Part shown: in pieces, positions 18,480 to 28,201 of the stretch
How positions within the stretch are numbered: the first letter of the stretch is position 1
Layout of the letters: each line of letters starts with the position of its first letter
Assembly (NCBI GenBank): GCA_050015095.1
Contig: JBEKCC010000004.1
Coordinates: 1-64,000 of the forward strand
Source: MVRE01 sp015660965
Lineage (GTDB): Archaea > Halobacteriota > Methanomicrobia > Methanomicrobiales > Methanospirillaceae
Length of the DNA: 64,000 nucleotides
Direction: 5' to 3'
Translations under genes and position numbers: made by a program
The notes under the pieces: generated by a model
Seen by the model: only the letters and a program-made list of their open reading frames with translations
The model's database searches: none
What the model was told of the DNA's origin: nothing

Positions 18480-20171
18480 TCATTTGTGGGTGAAATACGC
18501 CATTATGTTATTATCACCCAATGAATCGATCCGTGCAAATCCAACTCGTTCAAACTGGACGACATTCCCAAGTTCCCTTTTCACAACCGGTTCACAAACA
18601 CCGTGCACATCGCCACTCTGTGTTCGTAATGTGCAAACAAACGTTTCTTGTACAGGCAGCCATTGGATGATTGATGACTTTGCAGCCCTAGCATCTGCAA
18701 GAGCATCGCCAGCATACACAAGTTGAGGGATATCACCATTCCAAGCGACCTTCACGTTAAAGAGATCTTTGAGACGCAGCATTGTGATATTCTGAGTAAG
18801 TTCTGATCTCGGTAAAACTACGGTTCCTGTAAATGTTAGTTCCCGAGAACCTCGGGATGCATCGGCAGGATGGAGCATCGCATGAGCTGTACGGGTAGGA
18901 GCGCCTTCAATCCGAAATTCAGCTGGATTTGGTACGAAGAAATATCTGTTTGCGATAGAGTCGATTAACTTCTTATTCTCCGCATATAGATTGTCCCATG
19001 AAAATGAAATATCAGTTTCTCCAATCCCGATTGCTAGCGTCGCATTTTTCACTGCATCAGGTAATATACCACGACGGGCTAGCGCACGAAGTGTCCCGAG
19101 CCGAATATCATCCCATCCAGTATAACTGCCTTCTTGAATACCACGTCGCATCTGGGAAGTTGAGAGCACAACACCTTCAATTCCCATTCTACCATAATGT
19201 CGATATATCGGAACTTTCCAGCCGAAATAATCGTAAATATATCGCTGCCTTCGGGTGTTTGCGATGTGATCCTTACCTCGAATTACATGTGTAACTCCTA
19301 AAAGATGATCATCAGCAACCACAGAGAAATTCATGAGTGGATAAACATGTGCCTCAACTTTTGGATGGGGTGGAGAATCAAGAATCCGAAAAGCCGGGAA
19401 ATCACGCATTGCGGGATCAGGGTGATTGAGATCCGTTTTTACTCGTACCGATGCTTCTCCTTCAGCAAAACGGTGATCGATCATTTTCTCCCAGAGATCT
19501 AGATTGGTTTCAACCGAATGATCACGGCACGGACAAGCAATCTTGGCAATCTTTAGTTCCTTAAAGTGTTCGTTGTCGCATGTGCAAATGTAGGCTCCGC
19601 CCCTTTCGATAAGCTGGCGACACAGGTCATAGTATAGATGCAGACGGTCACTCTGGGTTACTGTTTCGGAAATACAAAGCCCAAGCCATGCAATGTCCTC
19701 TTTCACCATCTCATAAGCATCTGGATCAACGCGTTTTGGGTCAGTGTCCTCTATTCGAAGGATGTATCTACCCCCGTATTGCCGTACGTATGCATCATTG
19801 AGTACTGCCGCACGAGCGTGACCGATATGTAGAGGACCAGAGGGGTTGGGTGCAAACCGCATAACAACACCGTTCTCTGCATCTTCGAGGTCAGGAAGTA
19901 CTTTTTTATGTTCATGCTTTTCTGAGAGAGCTGCAATCATATCTGGAGCAATCTCTCCGAGCTTTGAACATCGCTGATCCGGTGAAAGGGTGGCAACTTC
20001 AGCAATAACCTCCTTCGCAATTGCTGCAATTTCCTTTGCCCGTGTTCGAAACTCTGGATGTGCACCCATCACCATGCTGATAACTGCACCACTCTGCGGT
20101 ATACCACCGTGTTTTACTGCATTTTGAAGGGCACATCGGTAGAGCAGGTCTCGCGGGTTATCCCCTGCCAT
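18480..20171 (-). CDS. gltX: glutamyl-tRNA synthetase, archaeal type
   Basis: The 563-residue class I synthetase has the HIGH motif in APNPSGPLHIGHARA (115-118) after a ~100-residue N-terminal region, as in archaeal GluRS. RIEDTDPKRVDPDAYE, a Cys-containing insertion (ICTCDNEH, IACPCRDH) and the KMSKS-like LSTSQMRRG follow. Archaeal GluRS is normally non-discriminating and also charges tRNA-Gln. Its ATG directly follows the stop of the prenyl synthase gene (TAG-ATG), making it the last gene of the isoprenoid series. Confidence 0.96.
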   Translation of the reverse strand: MAGDNPRDLLYRCALQNAVKHGGIPQSGAVISMVMGAHPEFRTRAKEIAAIAKEVIAEVATLSPDQRCSKLGEIAPDMIAALSEKHEHKKVLPDLEDAENGVVMRFAPNPSGPLHIGHARAAVLNDAYVRQYGGRYILRIEDTDPKRVDPDAYEMVKEDIAWLGLCISETVTQSDRLHLYYDLCRQLIERGGAYICTCDNEHFKELKIAKIACPCRDHSVETNLDLWEKMIDHRFAEGEASVRVKTDLNHPDPAMRDFPAFRILDSPPHPKVEAHVYPLMNFSVVADDHLLGVTHVIRGKDHIANTRRQRYIYDYFGWKVPIYRHYGRMGIEGVVLSTSQMRRGIQEGSYTGWDDIRLGTLRALARRGILPDAVKNATLAIGIGETDISFSWDNLYAENKKLIDSIANRYFFVPNPAEFRIEGAPTRTAHAMLHPADASRGSRELTFTGTVVLPRSELTQNITMLRLKDLFNVKVAWNGDIPQLVYAGDALADARAAKSSIIQWLPVQETFVCTLRTQSGDVHGVCEPVVKRELGNVVQFERVGFARIDSLGDNNIMAYFTHK

Positions 20172-21134
20172 CTAAAAACTCCGTGTTACAAAGAACTTCC
20201 CTATATCTTTTAACAACTCTCTCTCTGGTGATTGAGGTAGTGTATTAAGTAATCGGTTACTTTCGTTAACTAAATCGGTAGCGGCTTTTTTAACGTCGGC
20301 AATTACACCAACCTTGTCTAGGATCGAAATAACTTCCTCAATATCAGCATCTGAAAGATCACGTTTGTATTTTGATAAGTCAATTCCTTTCTCCCTTGCC
20401 CTAATCCAAATAAGAGTTTGTTTTCCGTCACGAAGATCAGAAGCACGATCCTTTCCGCTCTTTTCACTTGAGGTAAGCAAATCGATCAAATCATCCTGAA
20501 TCTGAAAAGCGATACCTGTATTTAGCCCAAATTGGTAGAGATTTTTCGCTTGATAGGGGGTTCCCCCAGCAAGGATAGCGCCAATACCAGCAGCTGCGGC
20601 ATAAAGCATCCCTGTCTTCTTCTTTGCCATTTCGAAATATTCGTCCTCAGTAACATCATCCCTTTTTTCGAACGACATGTCCAAGTGTTGTCCTGCGCAG
20701 ATTTCGGCGCAGGCTCGAGCAAGCATTGAAACAGCTCGGATCTTTGCCTTTTCCGATGCCATTGCAAGACAGAGAAACTCGAATGCACGTGCATATAGAA
20801 CATCGCCAGCTAAGATCCCCGTTGGAATATCCCATTTTGTATGGACGGTTGGAACTCCCCTTCGCATTGTGTCATCATCCATGATGTCATCATGCACAAG
20901 AGTGAACGTATGGATTAGCTCAAGAGATAGGGCAGCAGGCAAGATATCCGATGAGCTTCCATGGTTTATTGCATCAGCACTTAGCATCACAACAGCTGGT
21001 CGTAAACGTTTGCCACCCGCAACGAGCAGGTGTGTACTTGCCCGATCAAGGTCACTCCATGTATTTCCGAAAGACCTGTCGATCAAACTGTCTATTTGTG
21101 TTGCCACCATTTCCAGATACTGTTCGAGTTCCAT
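20172..21134 (-). CDS. idsA: geranylgeranyl/farnesyl diphosphate synthase
   Basis: The 320-residue prenyl transferase condenses isopentenyl diphosphate onto an allylic primer, making the chains of archaeal ether lipids. The first Asp-rich motif HDDIMDDDTMRRG starts at residue 81, and the second (QIQDDLIDL) lies near 210. GGKRLRP at the N terminus binds IPP. The product length (C15 or C20) cannot be fixed from the motifs by eye. It lies between RNase J and GluRS. Confidence 0.94.
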   Translation of the reverse strand: MELEQYLEMVATQIDSLIDRSFGNTWSDLDRASTHLLVAGGKRLRPAVVMLSADAINHGSSSDILPAALSLELIHTFTLVHDDIMDDDTMRRGVPTVHTKWDIPTGILAGDVLYARAFEFLCLAMASEKAKIRAVSMLARACAEICAGQHLDMSFEKRDDVTEDEYFEMAKKKTGMLYAAAAGIGAILAGGTPYQAKNLYQFGLNTGIAFQIQDDLIDLLTSSEKSGKDRASDLRDGKQTLIWIRAREKGIDLSKYKRDLSDADIEEVISILDKVGVIADVKKAATDLVNESNRLLNTLPQSPERELLKDIGKFFVTRSF

Positions 21135-21146
21135 TTTTTCCCTTGC

Positions 21147-22484
21147 CTAATTTAACTTGGTGCGTTGCCCGTTGCGCAGCATATGGAGGTCAGAATGAAG
21201 GGTGTAACCCAAATCTGAAGCAAAGTCGGAATACCTTGCACTCATCTTAAGATCACCATGAGCAGGAATGATGTGTTGAGGGTTAAGTAAGTGGACCAGT
21301 TCGTAGTGGTCTTCACAATACGCGTGCCCACTCACATGCAAATCTTCGAAGATGCGAACGCCGGCGAGTTTTAAGTGAGCTTCCACCATATATCGCTGAC
21401 CGAAGTTCATGGGGTTGGGAATTACAGTAGCAGAAAAAATAACCTTGTCACCCTTTGTGAGCTGGTACGGAGTGTCACCAGTTGAAATACGGGTAAGAAT
21501 TGAACCGGGTTCTCCCTGATGTCCGGTGACGATTGGCAAGAACTTATCCTTACCTGCCTTCATCATACGCCGCAGTGTTCGATCGATTGTACGTCGGTTG
21601 CCAAAGACACTGGTAGTTGAAGGGAACGAGACAAGCTTCATCTGCTCGGCGGTCACCGAATACCGTTCCATGGATCGCCCAAGCAATACAGGTTTTCGCC
21701 CAATCTCGTGTGCACATTCTGCAAGCGTCTTTACTCTCGCGATATGCGATGAGAAGGTAGAAACGAGAATTGCATTTTTATCATCCTCATAGCTTGTGAT
21801 CGTATCACGAACAAGATCACGAGCGATCCGTTCGCTAGGTGCTCTACCTGGCCGCTCAATGTTGGTACATTCTACAATTAAGGCAAGTACACCTTCTTTA
21901 CCAATCTGACGGAGCCGACCGAAGTCTGGAACCTCACCAATAACTGGTGTTCGATCCAGCTTAAAGTCACATGCATATACGATAGCCCCATGAGGTGTAT
22001 GGAGCACTGCCATTACAGTATCGATTATCGAATGCTGCATTCGTACAAACTCTAAAACAAGGGTCTGCGAGATTGTATATCGTTGACCTGACTTTAACGC
22101 GAAGAGTTTGTTATTTACACCGAACTTCTGTTCTCCAGAAATCTGCTGACGGATTAGTTCTGTCGTATAAGGCGTTGAAATGATTGGTGCATTATACCGA
22201 TGTGCAAGCTTTGGGATTGCTCCTATATGGTCGAGATGCCCATGTGTGCAAATGATTGCTTTCACAGTCCCCTCAACCGCATTCATTAATGTGTCGTCAG
22301 GTATTGCCTTGATCTTGATTAGATCGAGGGAATGCATGTTCTCTATTTCCGCATCCTCGTGGATCATTACCTGATCCAAACGAAGTCCCATGTCAAAAAT
22401 GACAATTTCTTTGCCGCAGCGGACGGCAGTCATATTTCTCCCGACTTCGTCATACCCGCCTACGGCGATGATTTCTATATCCAT
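21147..22484 (-). CDS. rnj: archaeal RNase J (beta-CASP ribonuclease)
   Basis: The 445-residue metallo-beta-lactamase nuclease has the zinc motif THGHLDHIGA (His81, His83, Asp85, His86), the later CDFKLD aspartate, beta-CASP segments VSTFSSHIAR and VTGHQGEPGS, and the C-terminal HVSGHA and IPAHGD histidines. Archaeal RNase J is a 5'-3' exoribonuclease in mRNA decay and rRNA maturation. It sits between IPP isomerase and prenyl synthase, a position often seen in euryarchaea. A Ski2-like helicase of the type linked to RNase J is encoded at 48214-50274. Confidence 0.95.
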   Translation of the reverse strand: MDIEIIAVGGYDEVGRNMTAVRCGKEIVIFDMGLRLDQVMIHEDAEIENMHSLDLIKIKAIPDDTLMNAVEGTVKAIICTHGHLDHIGAIPKLAHRYNAPIISTPYTTELIRQQISGEQKFGVNNKLFALKSGQRYTISQTLVLEFVRMQHSIIDTVMAVLHTPHGAIVYACDFKLDRTPVIGEVPDFGRLRQIGKEGVLALIVECTNIERPGRAPSERIARDLVRDTITSYEDDKNAILVSTFSSHIARVKTLAECAHEIGRKPVLLGRSMERYSVTAEQMKLVSFPSTTSVFGNRRTIDRTLRRMMKAGKDKFLPIVTGHQGEPGSILTRISTGDTPYQLTKGDKVIFSATVIPNPMNFGQRYMVEAHLKLAGVRIFEDLHVSGHAYCEDHYELVHLLNPQHIIPAHGDLKMSARYSDFASDLGYTLHSDLHMLRNGQRTKLN

Positions 22485-22533
22485 TTGTTGTCTCCTGTCT
22501 GTTCTTGTGTTTGTTTAAACAAATCTTCTAAGA

Positions 22534-23625
22534 TTATTTTTTGAGCCGTACCGGATTGTCCTTGTCGATCATTTGTCGTGTCCTTCCGGTAATAAACATC
22601 CGTGTCTTTTTCAGATCGGAAATTTTCGCTGAACCCGTGAGAAACATCGCCACGTCCAACTGATGGTGAATCGTATCGATTGTCTGTTTTAGAACCGCAT
22701 CGGTCTTTAGAGCTGGCTTGAGAAGTGGAAGTGCCATACCACAAAGATCCGCACCCAAAGCTAGTGCCTTTGCAATATCCTGTCCACTCCGGATGCCTCC
22801 CGATGCAATTACAGGTCCTCCAACTGCAAGTACCTCACATAAACTCACTACAGTTGGTATACCCCAATCTCCAAAGTCTTCTCCGAGAACTTTTTTCTCT
22901 TTCTCTCGAATATTCCGGCTTTTTTTGGCACGTAGGCTCTCTACGACAGCCCATGATGTGCCGCCACGACCTGCAATATCGATTGCATCAACGCCAGCCC
23001 CCCAACATTTTCGTGCGATTTCAGCGGAAATGCCAGACCCGGTCTCTTTGACAATAACCGGTGTCTTCTTTTCTTTGCATAAATCGCGGATAGCATCAAT
23101 GCATCCAACCGCGTTATAATCGCCTTCCGGTTGAATTGCTTCTTGCAGGAAGTTGAGGTGAATAGCAATAGCGTCTGCATCAATCATTTTGATTGCCTCT
23201 TCCGCCCATTCCACCCCATGATCGCGAAGCTGGACAACTCCGAGGTTAGCAACAATAAATGCGTTTGGTGCTTCATCACGCACAACTGAAAAAGTATCAG
23301 CTAGTTCTGGGTTCTCAAGAGCCGCCCGCTGAGAGCCCACGCCCATTCCAATACCATAATGCTCTGCCGCTCGCGCAAGCCGTGCATTTGCGATTTTAGT
23401 TTCAGGGTGTCCACCTGTCATTGCCGATATGAATAAGGGCGATGAAAACTTGTGAGAGAGGAATTGCGTATGCCGGTCAATCGCTGCCATATTGCACTCC
23501 GGCAGCGCATTGTGAACGAACCTTATGTCAGAAAAACCAGCATCGCCACACTCGACATCTTCTTCTGCGCAGATCCGCAGATGATCAAGCTTCCGCGACG
23601 ATGTATAACGCTTTTTATCTCCCAT
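22534..23625 (-). CDS. fni: isopentenyl-diphosphate delta-isomerase, type 2
   Basis: The 363-residue FMN-dependent enzyme interconverts isopentenyl and dimethylallyl diphosphate. Typical segments are SPLFISAMTGGHPE, GMGVGSQRAAL, VIVKETGSGIS, DIAGRGGTSWA and ASGGIRSGQDIAKALALGADL. It lies 9 bases after the isopentenyl phosphate kinase gene and supplies the primer for the prenyl synthase two genes downstream. Confidence 0.96.
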   Translation of the reverse strand: MGDKKRYTSSRKLDHLRICAEEDVECGDAGFSDIRFVHNALPECNMAAIDRHTQFLSHKFSSPLFISAMTGGHPETKIANARLARAAEHYGIGMGVGSQRAALENPELADTFSVVRDEAPNAFIVANLGVVQLRDHGVEWAEEAIKMIDADAIAIHLNFLQEAIQPEGDYNAVGCIDAIRDLCKEKKTPVIVKETGSGISAEIARKCWGAGVDAIDIAGRGGTSWAVVESLRAKKSRNIREKEKKVLGEDFGDWGIPTVVSLCEVLAVGGPVIASGGIRSGQDIAKALALGADLCGMALPLLKPALKTDAVLKQTIDTIHHQLDVAMFLTGSAKISDLKKTRMFITGRTRQMIDKDNPVRLKK

Positions 23626-23634
23626 TGTTTTTAC

Positions 23635-24393
23635 CTACCCTTTCATACTTACTTTCGTCCCGCTACAATCTCTTCCAAAGAGGAAATCCGAAATGTGTGA
23701 GACATGAAATATTTCAGATTCGATACCTGCTTTTGCAAGATCGAGAAGTTCATTGATCTTTCCCTTCATTCCACCGGTGACATCGGTATGGGATGAGCTA
23801 CCGATCTGGAGACTGGGTACAGATGCCGGAGTAATCACCGGCACCACCGCTCCTCCATCCAGTACTCCCGGTACATCGGTGGCGAGACCTACTCGGTGCA
23901 TCCCAAGTAGGGGTGCAAGATAACGCACGATCTGGTCTCCTGAAATGATACAGGATCCACGTTTATGGTCCATCACCACGTCTCCGTGGATCACCGGAAC
24001 CATTCCGAGTTTTAACATTTGGTCGAGTTGACGATACTCGAACGAAACCAACTTTCTATCATTAGCATATGCAACATGTAACGGATGAATACCAATCGCA
24101 TCGATTCCCTGCTCTCTTAGGGCCGTTACAACTGCAATATTAAGCTTTGAGACTGCATAGTGGGTAATAGAGATCCCTTCAGCGTAACCTCGAGTTACTC
24201 CCTCGTTAATTCGGTATTGCTTTGCCTCAGGATGTCCACAAGAACCCGCGCCATGAACGACGAGGAGCTCTCCATCGATTGCTCTGGCAATTGATACAGC
24301 AATAGATTCAAGCTGCTGATGATTGATAGTACAGTCACCACTCTTATCGGTTATGACACTGCCACCAACTTTGAGCATTAATCGATCAGACAT
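23635..24393 (-). CDS. ipk: isopentenyl phosphate kinase
   Basis: The 252-residue amino-acid-kinase-fold enzyme phosphorylates isopentenyl phosphate in the archaeal modified mevalonate pathway. It shows LKVGGSVITDK, the catalytic-histidine segment VVHGAGSCGHPEA, IHGDVVMD and DVTGGMKGK. I chose the ATG at 24393: it has GGAGAAG upstream and overlaps the mevalonate kinase stop by 8 bases (ATGTCTGA). An upstream frame adding six residues is less likely. Confidence 0.95.
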   Translation of the reverse strand: MSDRLMLKVGGSVITDKSGDCTINHQQLESIAVSIARAIDGELLVVHGAGSCGHPEAKQYRINEGVTRGYAEGISITHYAVSKLNIAVVTALREQGIDAIGIHPLHVAYANDRKLVSFEYRQLDQMLKLGMVPVIHGDVVMDHKRGSCIISGDQIVRYLAPLLGMHRVGLATDVPGVLDGGAVVPVITPASVPSLQIGSSSHTDVTGGMKGKINELLDLAKAGIESEIFHVSHISDFLFGRDCSGTKVSMKG

Positions 24394-25255
24394 TCTTCTC
24401 CTTTCGTGCACCTTCGATGTCGATACAAGTTACGATTGCACGTGCATTACACGCTTCAATCGCTTCAGCAACCCGGTATTTGAGTCCCTTAGGACAAACA
24501 GCTACCATGCATCCACCTCCACCAGCTCCAGTGAGTTTTGCACCAAATGCACCCGCTGAACGTGCTGCAAGCACGAGTCGAGTCAGTGCAGGGTGACCTA
24601 CACCTAACGCTTCGAGAAGAGCCTGGTTTAAATCCATATAACGTCCGAGCTCTTTTGGGTTGTTGAGGTGGTGTATTGCGTTTAGACTCACACCTTCAAT
24701 GGCATCAAGAATATGATCAACTATTTCTGGATGCTTTTTTCGAAGCTCGCTGACTTGTTCTACCATTTGGGAGGTGTTGTGGGAGATCAAGGTATCACCA
24801 ATGACCAAGTGTAAGTTCTCGGGAGGGAGACGCCGGCGTGATGTTCCCTTAATAAGCACAATTCCACCGTATGTTGATACTGTCGTATCGGTTGGACTCG
24901 CTCGGCCTTTCTGGACTTTCCGTTCAATCTCAAATGCCATGTTGGCAATTTCCTCCCTTGTCTTTTCTAATTGAAATTCATCATTTATAGCGCAGAGTGT
25001 GGCAACCGTGACCGCCGCAGATGAACCCAACCCAGATGAACTTGGGATCTGCGAGTTGATGTACACACTTCCTGACACATCCATATCAGCAAAGCAGTTT
25101 TGGATGTAGGGGGAACTCACAGAGTGTGGTCGCTTACTATGACGCACAGTTACATAGACTCGAGGTTTGATTCCCATCGCGATCCCAGGCTTCCCGTACA
25201 CAACCGCATGTTCGCCGAACAAGAAGACCTTCCCCGGCGCACTCCATGTTGACAA
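24386..25255 (-). CDS. mvk: mevalonate kinase
   Basis: The 289-residue GHMP kinase phosphorylates mevalonate. Signatures are SAPGKVFLFGEHAVVYGKPG at the N terminus, the ATP-binding PSSSGLGSSAA, the aspartate in SPTDTTVSTYGG, and KLTGAGGGGCM. It begins with TTG at 25255: no other start fits the family's N terminus. One base separates it from the MEMO stop, and it overlaps isopentenyl phosphate kinase. Confidence 0.96.
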   Translation of the reverse strand: MSTWSAPGKVFLFGEHAVVYGKPGIAMGIKPRVYVTVRHSKRPHSVSSPYIQNCFADMDVSGSVYINSQIPSSSGLGSSAAVTVATLCAINDEFQLEKTREEIANMAFEIERKVQKGRASPTDTTVSTYGGIVLIKGTSRRRLPPENLHLVIGDTLISHNTSQMVEQVSELRKKHPEIVDHILDAIEGVSLNAIHHLNNPKELGRYMDLNQALLEALGVGHPALTRLVLAARSAGAFGAKLTGAGGGGCMVAVCPKGLKYRVAEAIEACNARAIVTCIDIEGARKEKNV

Positions 25256-25256
25256 C

Positions 25257-26045
25257 CTAAATCACCGCAATGGCTGCGTACCCCACGACTTCACGTTTAT
25301 CACCGGTAATATCACCGCTCGTTGCATACTTTATAAGAGTAGCCTGTTTTGCACCCATTACTTTGCATGCTTCCACCATCGCAGAAATTGGACCGTATCC
25401 ACAGGCGGACACCTTTCGACTCTCAATCCTACGATAGAATTCGTTCGTATCTAATGTTTGAAGCGGCTCGATCGCATACAAATCGTTCTCACGTGCAATC
25501 TTCTCCGACACATAGTGAGAAAAATCACTCGATGCCACTATCCGAATATCTCTTCCTGTTTTCCTTTTTGCTTCAATAATCTTTCCAGCGAGATTCATAG
25601 CACTCGGTTGGTCTTGTTCACCCATCATGATCGGTGCAATTCGCGCACGAGGAAATCGGAATTTAATGAACGGTACTTGGACCTCGAGTGAGTGCTCATC
25701 TGCTTGCGAGAACTCATCGGCTTCTAAATCAAGAGCCGAAACAAACTCAGTATCGGTATCAACTATTCCTAACGGAGTCTCCCAAGGCACCATCGAAACC
25801 GCGGTGAGATAACCGCGATGAGAGGGGCCGATAACAACAAAGGTTCCAGAGAAATCAGTCGGAATCGATGCGTATGCCTGTGCTGCTACCTCTCCTGAGT
25901 AGATGTAACCAGCGTGAGGTGAGACGATTCCCTTTGCATCACTCGGTTTTTTTACATTGGCAAAGAACCTAGTGAGCAACTGCTCCAGATGATTAGGATC
26001 CCGCGGATAGAACATGCCAGCAACTGCACATATACGAATGTTCAT
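25257..26045 (-). CDS. MEMO1 family protein
   Basis: The 262-residue protein belongs to the MEMO family, related in fold to non-heme iron dioxygenases. The conserved metal-ligand-type histidines are in VSPHAGYIYSG, EHSLEVQVPF and SSDFSHY, with a late SACGYGPI cysteine. Its substrate is unknown. It lies between S2 and mevalonate kinase, a position conserved in many archaea, which hints at a link to isoprenoid metabolism; that is inference. Confidence 0.92.
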   Translation of the reverse strand: MNIRICAVAGMFYPRDPNHLEQLLTRFFANVKKPSDAKGIVSPHAGYIYSGEVAAQAYASIPTDFSGTFVVIGPSHRGYLTAVSMVPWETPLGIVDTDTEFVSALDLEADEFSQADEHSLEVQVPFIKFRFPRARIAPIMMGEQDQPSAMNLAGKIIEAKRKTGRDIRIVASSDFSHYVSEKIARENDLYAIEPLQTLDTNEFYRRIESRKVSACGYGPISAMVEACKVMGAKQATLIKYATSGDITGDKREVVGYAAIAVI

Positions 26046-26108
26046 CGGATCAAGCCTCTGGTCAAACTGGTATATCTATAGATCGGTTTTTGGGAATGAC
26101 CCCCGATC

Positions 26109-26720
26109 TCAAATATCCGTCTCGAAATCCTCAGGAGTGAGTGCCGTCGATATACCGCGCAACCGGAGCATCTCGCGGGTGATCAAGAAGTAGATCATCG
26201 AAAGTGCTTTTCTACCTTTGTTGTTTGTTGGGATAACTAGATCAACAAATTTTGTCATATTATTCGTATCACAAAGTGCAACGACCGGGATTCCGCACTG
26301 TACGGCTTCATGGATAACCTGTGCATCACCTATTGGATCGGTAACGACAACTACTTCGGGTTCAATATATCCGTCAAGAACGGGATTGGTTAAAAGTCCA
26401 GGAATGAATCGTCCTGTCGCGGACATTGCACCGATGGTGTCGGCAAACTTCTTCGCCGGGTACTGTCCATACTGACGAGAAGTAACAACGAGGATATTCG
26501 GCGGTTCGTATTGGTTCAAGAATTTTGCCACGGTTTTGATTCGTGCGTCAGTTTCCCGTATATCTAAGATATAGAGACCATCACCGCGGACGCGGTAGAT
26601 GAACTTCTTCATGTCCTCGCTCTTCTGTTGCGTGCCGATATGGACGCCTGCCGCAAGATAATCTTCGACAGAGACGAGCGGTTCTTTGAGTTCTATTTCC
26701 ATCTCGGTAACTTGGGTCAT
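26109..26720 (-). CDS. rps2: ribosomal protein S2
   Basis: The 203-residue protein is small-subunit protein uS2, near the head-body junction of the 30S subunit. LAAGVHIGTQQKSEDMKKFIY, RQYGQYPAKKFAD, GRFIPGLLTNP and PVVALCDTNN are typical of archaeal S2. The start ATG overlaps the enolase stop (ATGA), so they are coupled. Confidence 0.97.
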   Translation of the reverse strand: MTQVTEMEIELKEPLVSVEDYLAAGVHIGTQQKSEDMKKFIYRVRGDGLYILDIRETDARIKTVAKFLNQYEPPNILVVTSRQYGQYPAKKFADTIGAMSATGRFIPGLLTNPVLDGYIEPEVVVVTDPIGDAQVIHEAVQCGIPVVALCDTNNMTKFVDLVIPTNNKGRKALSMIYFLITREMLRLRGISTALTPEDFETDI

Positions 26721-27904
26721 AACTGTTCCTCTATTCGTATCAATTCGTTCAGTTTTGCAATGCGTTCCCCACCTACTACTCCGGTTTTAAGGAATACACA
26801 AGAGAACGCGGTTGCGAGGTGTGCAATTGTTTCATCGGTCGTCTCACCAGACCGGTGGCTCATCACCGTGTCAAGCCCATACGTATGAGCGAGTCTGACA
26901 GCTTCAAAAGTGTCAGTCAAAGTGCCTACCTGGTTAGGTTTAATTAGTACACAATTGGCAGCTCCAGTCTCAATCCCCTGCATGATACGGTCGATTTGTG
27001 TTACAAATATGTCGTCTCCACATACAAGGCATCGGTCACCAACTTGTGTATTAAGGTCAGCAAAGCCCGAAAAGTCGTCTTCGTGTAGGGGATCCTCGAC
27101 ATAGACAAGATCATACTTGTCCACAAGTTCTGCGATATAGGCAACCTGTTCTTCAGTTGAACGTTTTTTCTCGCGATATTGATAGTATTCACCGTTCCAG
27201 AGTTGACTTGCTGCAACGTCAATACCCATATCAACCGATACGTTCAATTCATCAGCAACTTTCTTGCAAGCTTCTGTAACGACCTCGAAGGCAAGATCGT
27301 CATCGATCTGCGGGGCCCACGCACCTTCATCACCTTTGCCGCAGGTCTTTCCACGCTTTTTTAATAAATCTTTAATCGTATGGTGCACTGCAGCATTTGA
27401 AAAGACAGCTTCCTGAACATCTGCAGCATCGCCAGTTACAACAAGAAATTCTTGAATTTCAGTTGCGTTTGTTGCATGTGCACCCCCGCCAATTACATTA
27501 CCGAGCGGTAATGGTAATTCAGAGACAAACGCTCCTCCAAGATACCTGAATAAGGGCATTCCTTCAGATGAAGCAGCAGCTTTAGCATTGGCAAGGGATA
27601 ATGCTACAGAAATATTTGCTCCGATTACAGAAAAGTCCGAAGTACCATCAATGTCTCGAAGTTGTTCGTCAAACCCAACCTGATCTGATGCATCCATTCC
27701 GATCAAAGTGGGGATTAAATTCGCAATCGCATTTTCCACTGCTTCCTTTGGAGGTCTAACCTTTGCCTCAAGAGATCCTGTGCTAGCACCAGCCGGAGCT
27801 GCCGCTCTGCCAAAACCAGTGGTGGTGAGTATATCGGCTTCAACAGTCTGGTTGCCTCGGCTGTCAAGGATCACCCGCAACTCAATTGCTTCAATCATAG
27901 TCAT
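26717..27904 (-). CDS. eno: enolase
   Basis: The 395-residue glycolytic/gluconeogenic enzyme interconverts 2-phosphoglycerate and phosphoenolpyruvate. LDSRGNQTVEADI, GASTGSLEA, EDPLHEDDF, VCGDDIFVTQ, LIKPNQVGTLT and SHRSGETTD give all Mg-binding and catalytic segments. The length is a little below the usual ~410-430. The ATG at 27904 has GAGG upstream in the end of rpoK; an ATG two codons on is an alternative. Its place among RNA polymerase and ribosomal genes is a common archaeal arrangement. Confidence 0.96.
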   Translation of the reverse strand: MTMIEAIELRVILDSRGNQTVEADILTTTGFGRAAAPAGASTGSLEAKVRPPKEAVENAIANLIPTLIGMDASDQVGFDEQLRDIDGTSDFSVIGANISVALSLANAKAAASSEGMPLFRYLGGAFVSELPLPLGNVIGGGAHATNATEIQEFLVVTGDAADVQEAVFSNAAVHHTIKDLLKKRGKTCGKGDEGAWAPQIDDDLAFEVVTEACKKVADELNVSVDMGIDVAASQLWNGEYYQYREKKRSTEEQVAYIAELVDKYDLVYVEDPLHEDDFSGFADLNTQVGDRCLVCGDDIFVTQIDRIMQGIETGAANCVLIKPNQVGTLTDTFEAVRLAHTYGLDTVMSHRSGETTDETIAHLATAFSCVFLKTGVVGGERIAKLNELIRIEEQL

Positions 27905-27911
27905 GCGGTAT

Positions 27912-28085
27912 TCACTTCCTCTTTACGGTAATGGGTATCTTGTTATGGGTGAATTCTTCGATCGCAATTTCGAGTGGATCGATTTTGCTAGTTTTGATGA
28001 GTAATGGTGCACCCATCGATATTTGCAAAGCCCGGGCTCCGATAATGCGTGCCCGTTCATACCGGGTGTACATTGGTGTTTGCAT
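27912..28085 (-). CDS. rpoK: RNA polymerase subunit K (Rpb6 homologue)
   Basis: A 57-residue frame reads MQTPMYTRYERARIIGARAL, followed by QISMGAPLLI and IDPLEIAIEEF, then PITVKRK and UGA. This is the conserved core of archaeal RpoK/eukaryotic Rpb6, which helps assemble and stabilise RNA polymerase. The ATG at 28085 lies 28 bases after tRNA-Pro, and the stop is 7 bases before enolase. Confidence 0.95.
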   Translation of the reverse strand: MQTPMYTRYERARIIGARALQISMGAPLLIKTSKIDPLEIAIEEFTHNKIPITVKRK

Positions 28086-28113
28086 TTTTTTCCCTCAAAT
28101 TGGTGGTTTTAAA

Positions 28114-28188
28114 TGGGGTCGCTGAGATTCGAACTCAGGTCACTGCGTCCCGAACGCAATAGGATGGTCCAGGCTACCCTACGACCCC
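28114..28188 (-). tRNA. tRNA-Pro (anticodon CGG)
   Basis: The 75-base cloverleaf has acceptor stem GGGGTCG/CGACCCC with discriminator A, anticodon stem TTGCG/CGCAG around loop TTCGGGA (anticodon CGG, G37), and a T arm CTGAG/CTCAG with loop TTCGAAT. CCA is not encoded. It lies between rpoN and rpoK and is probably cut from the operon transcript. Confidence 0.95.
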
Positions 28189-28201
28189 TCTTCAGTCTCC
28201 T

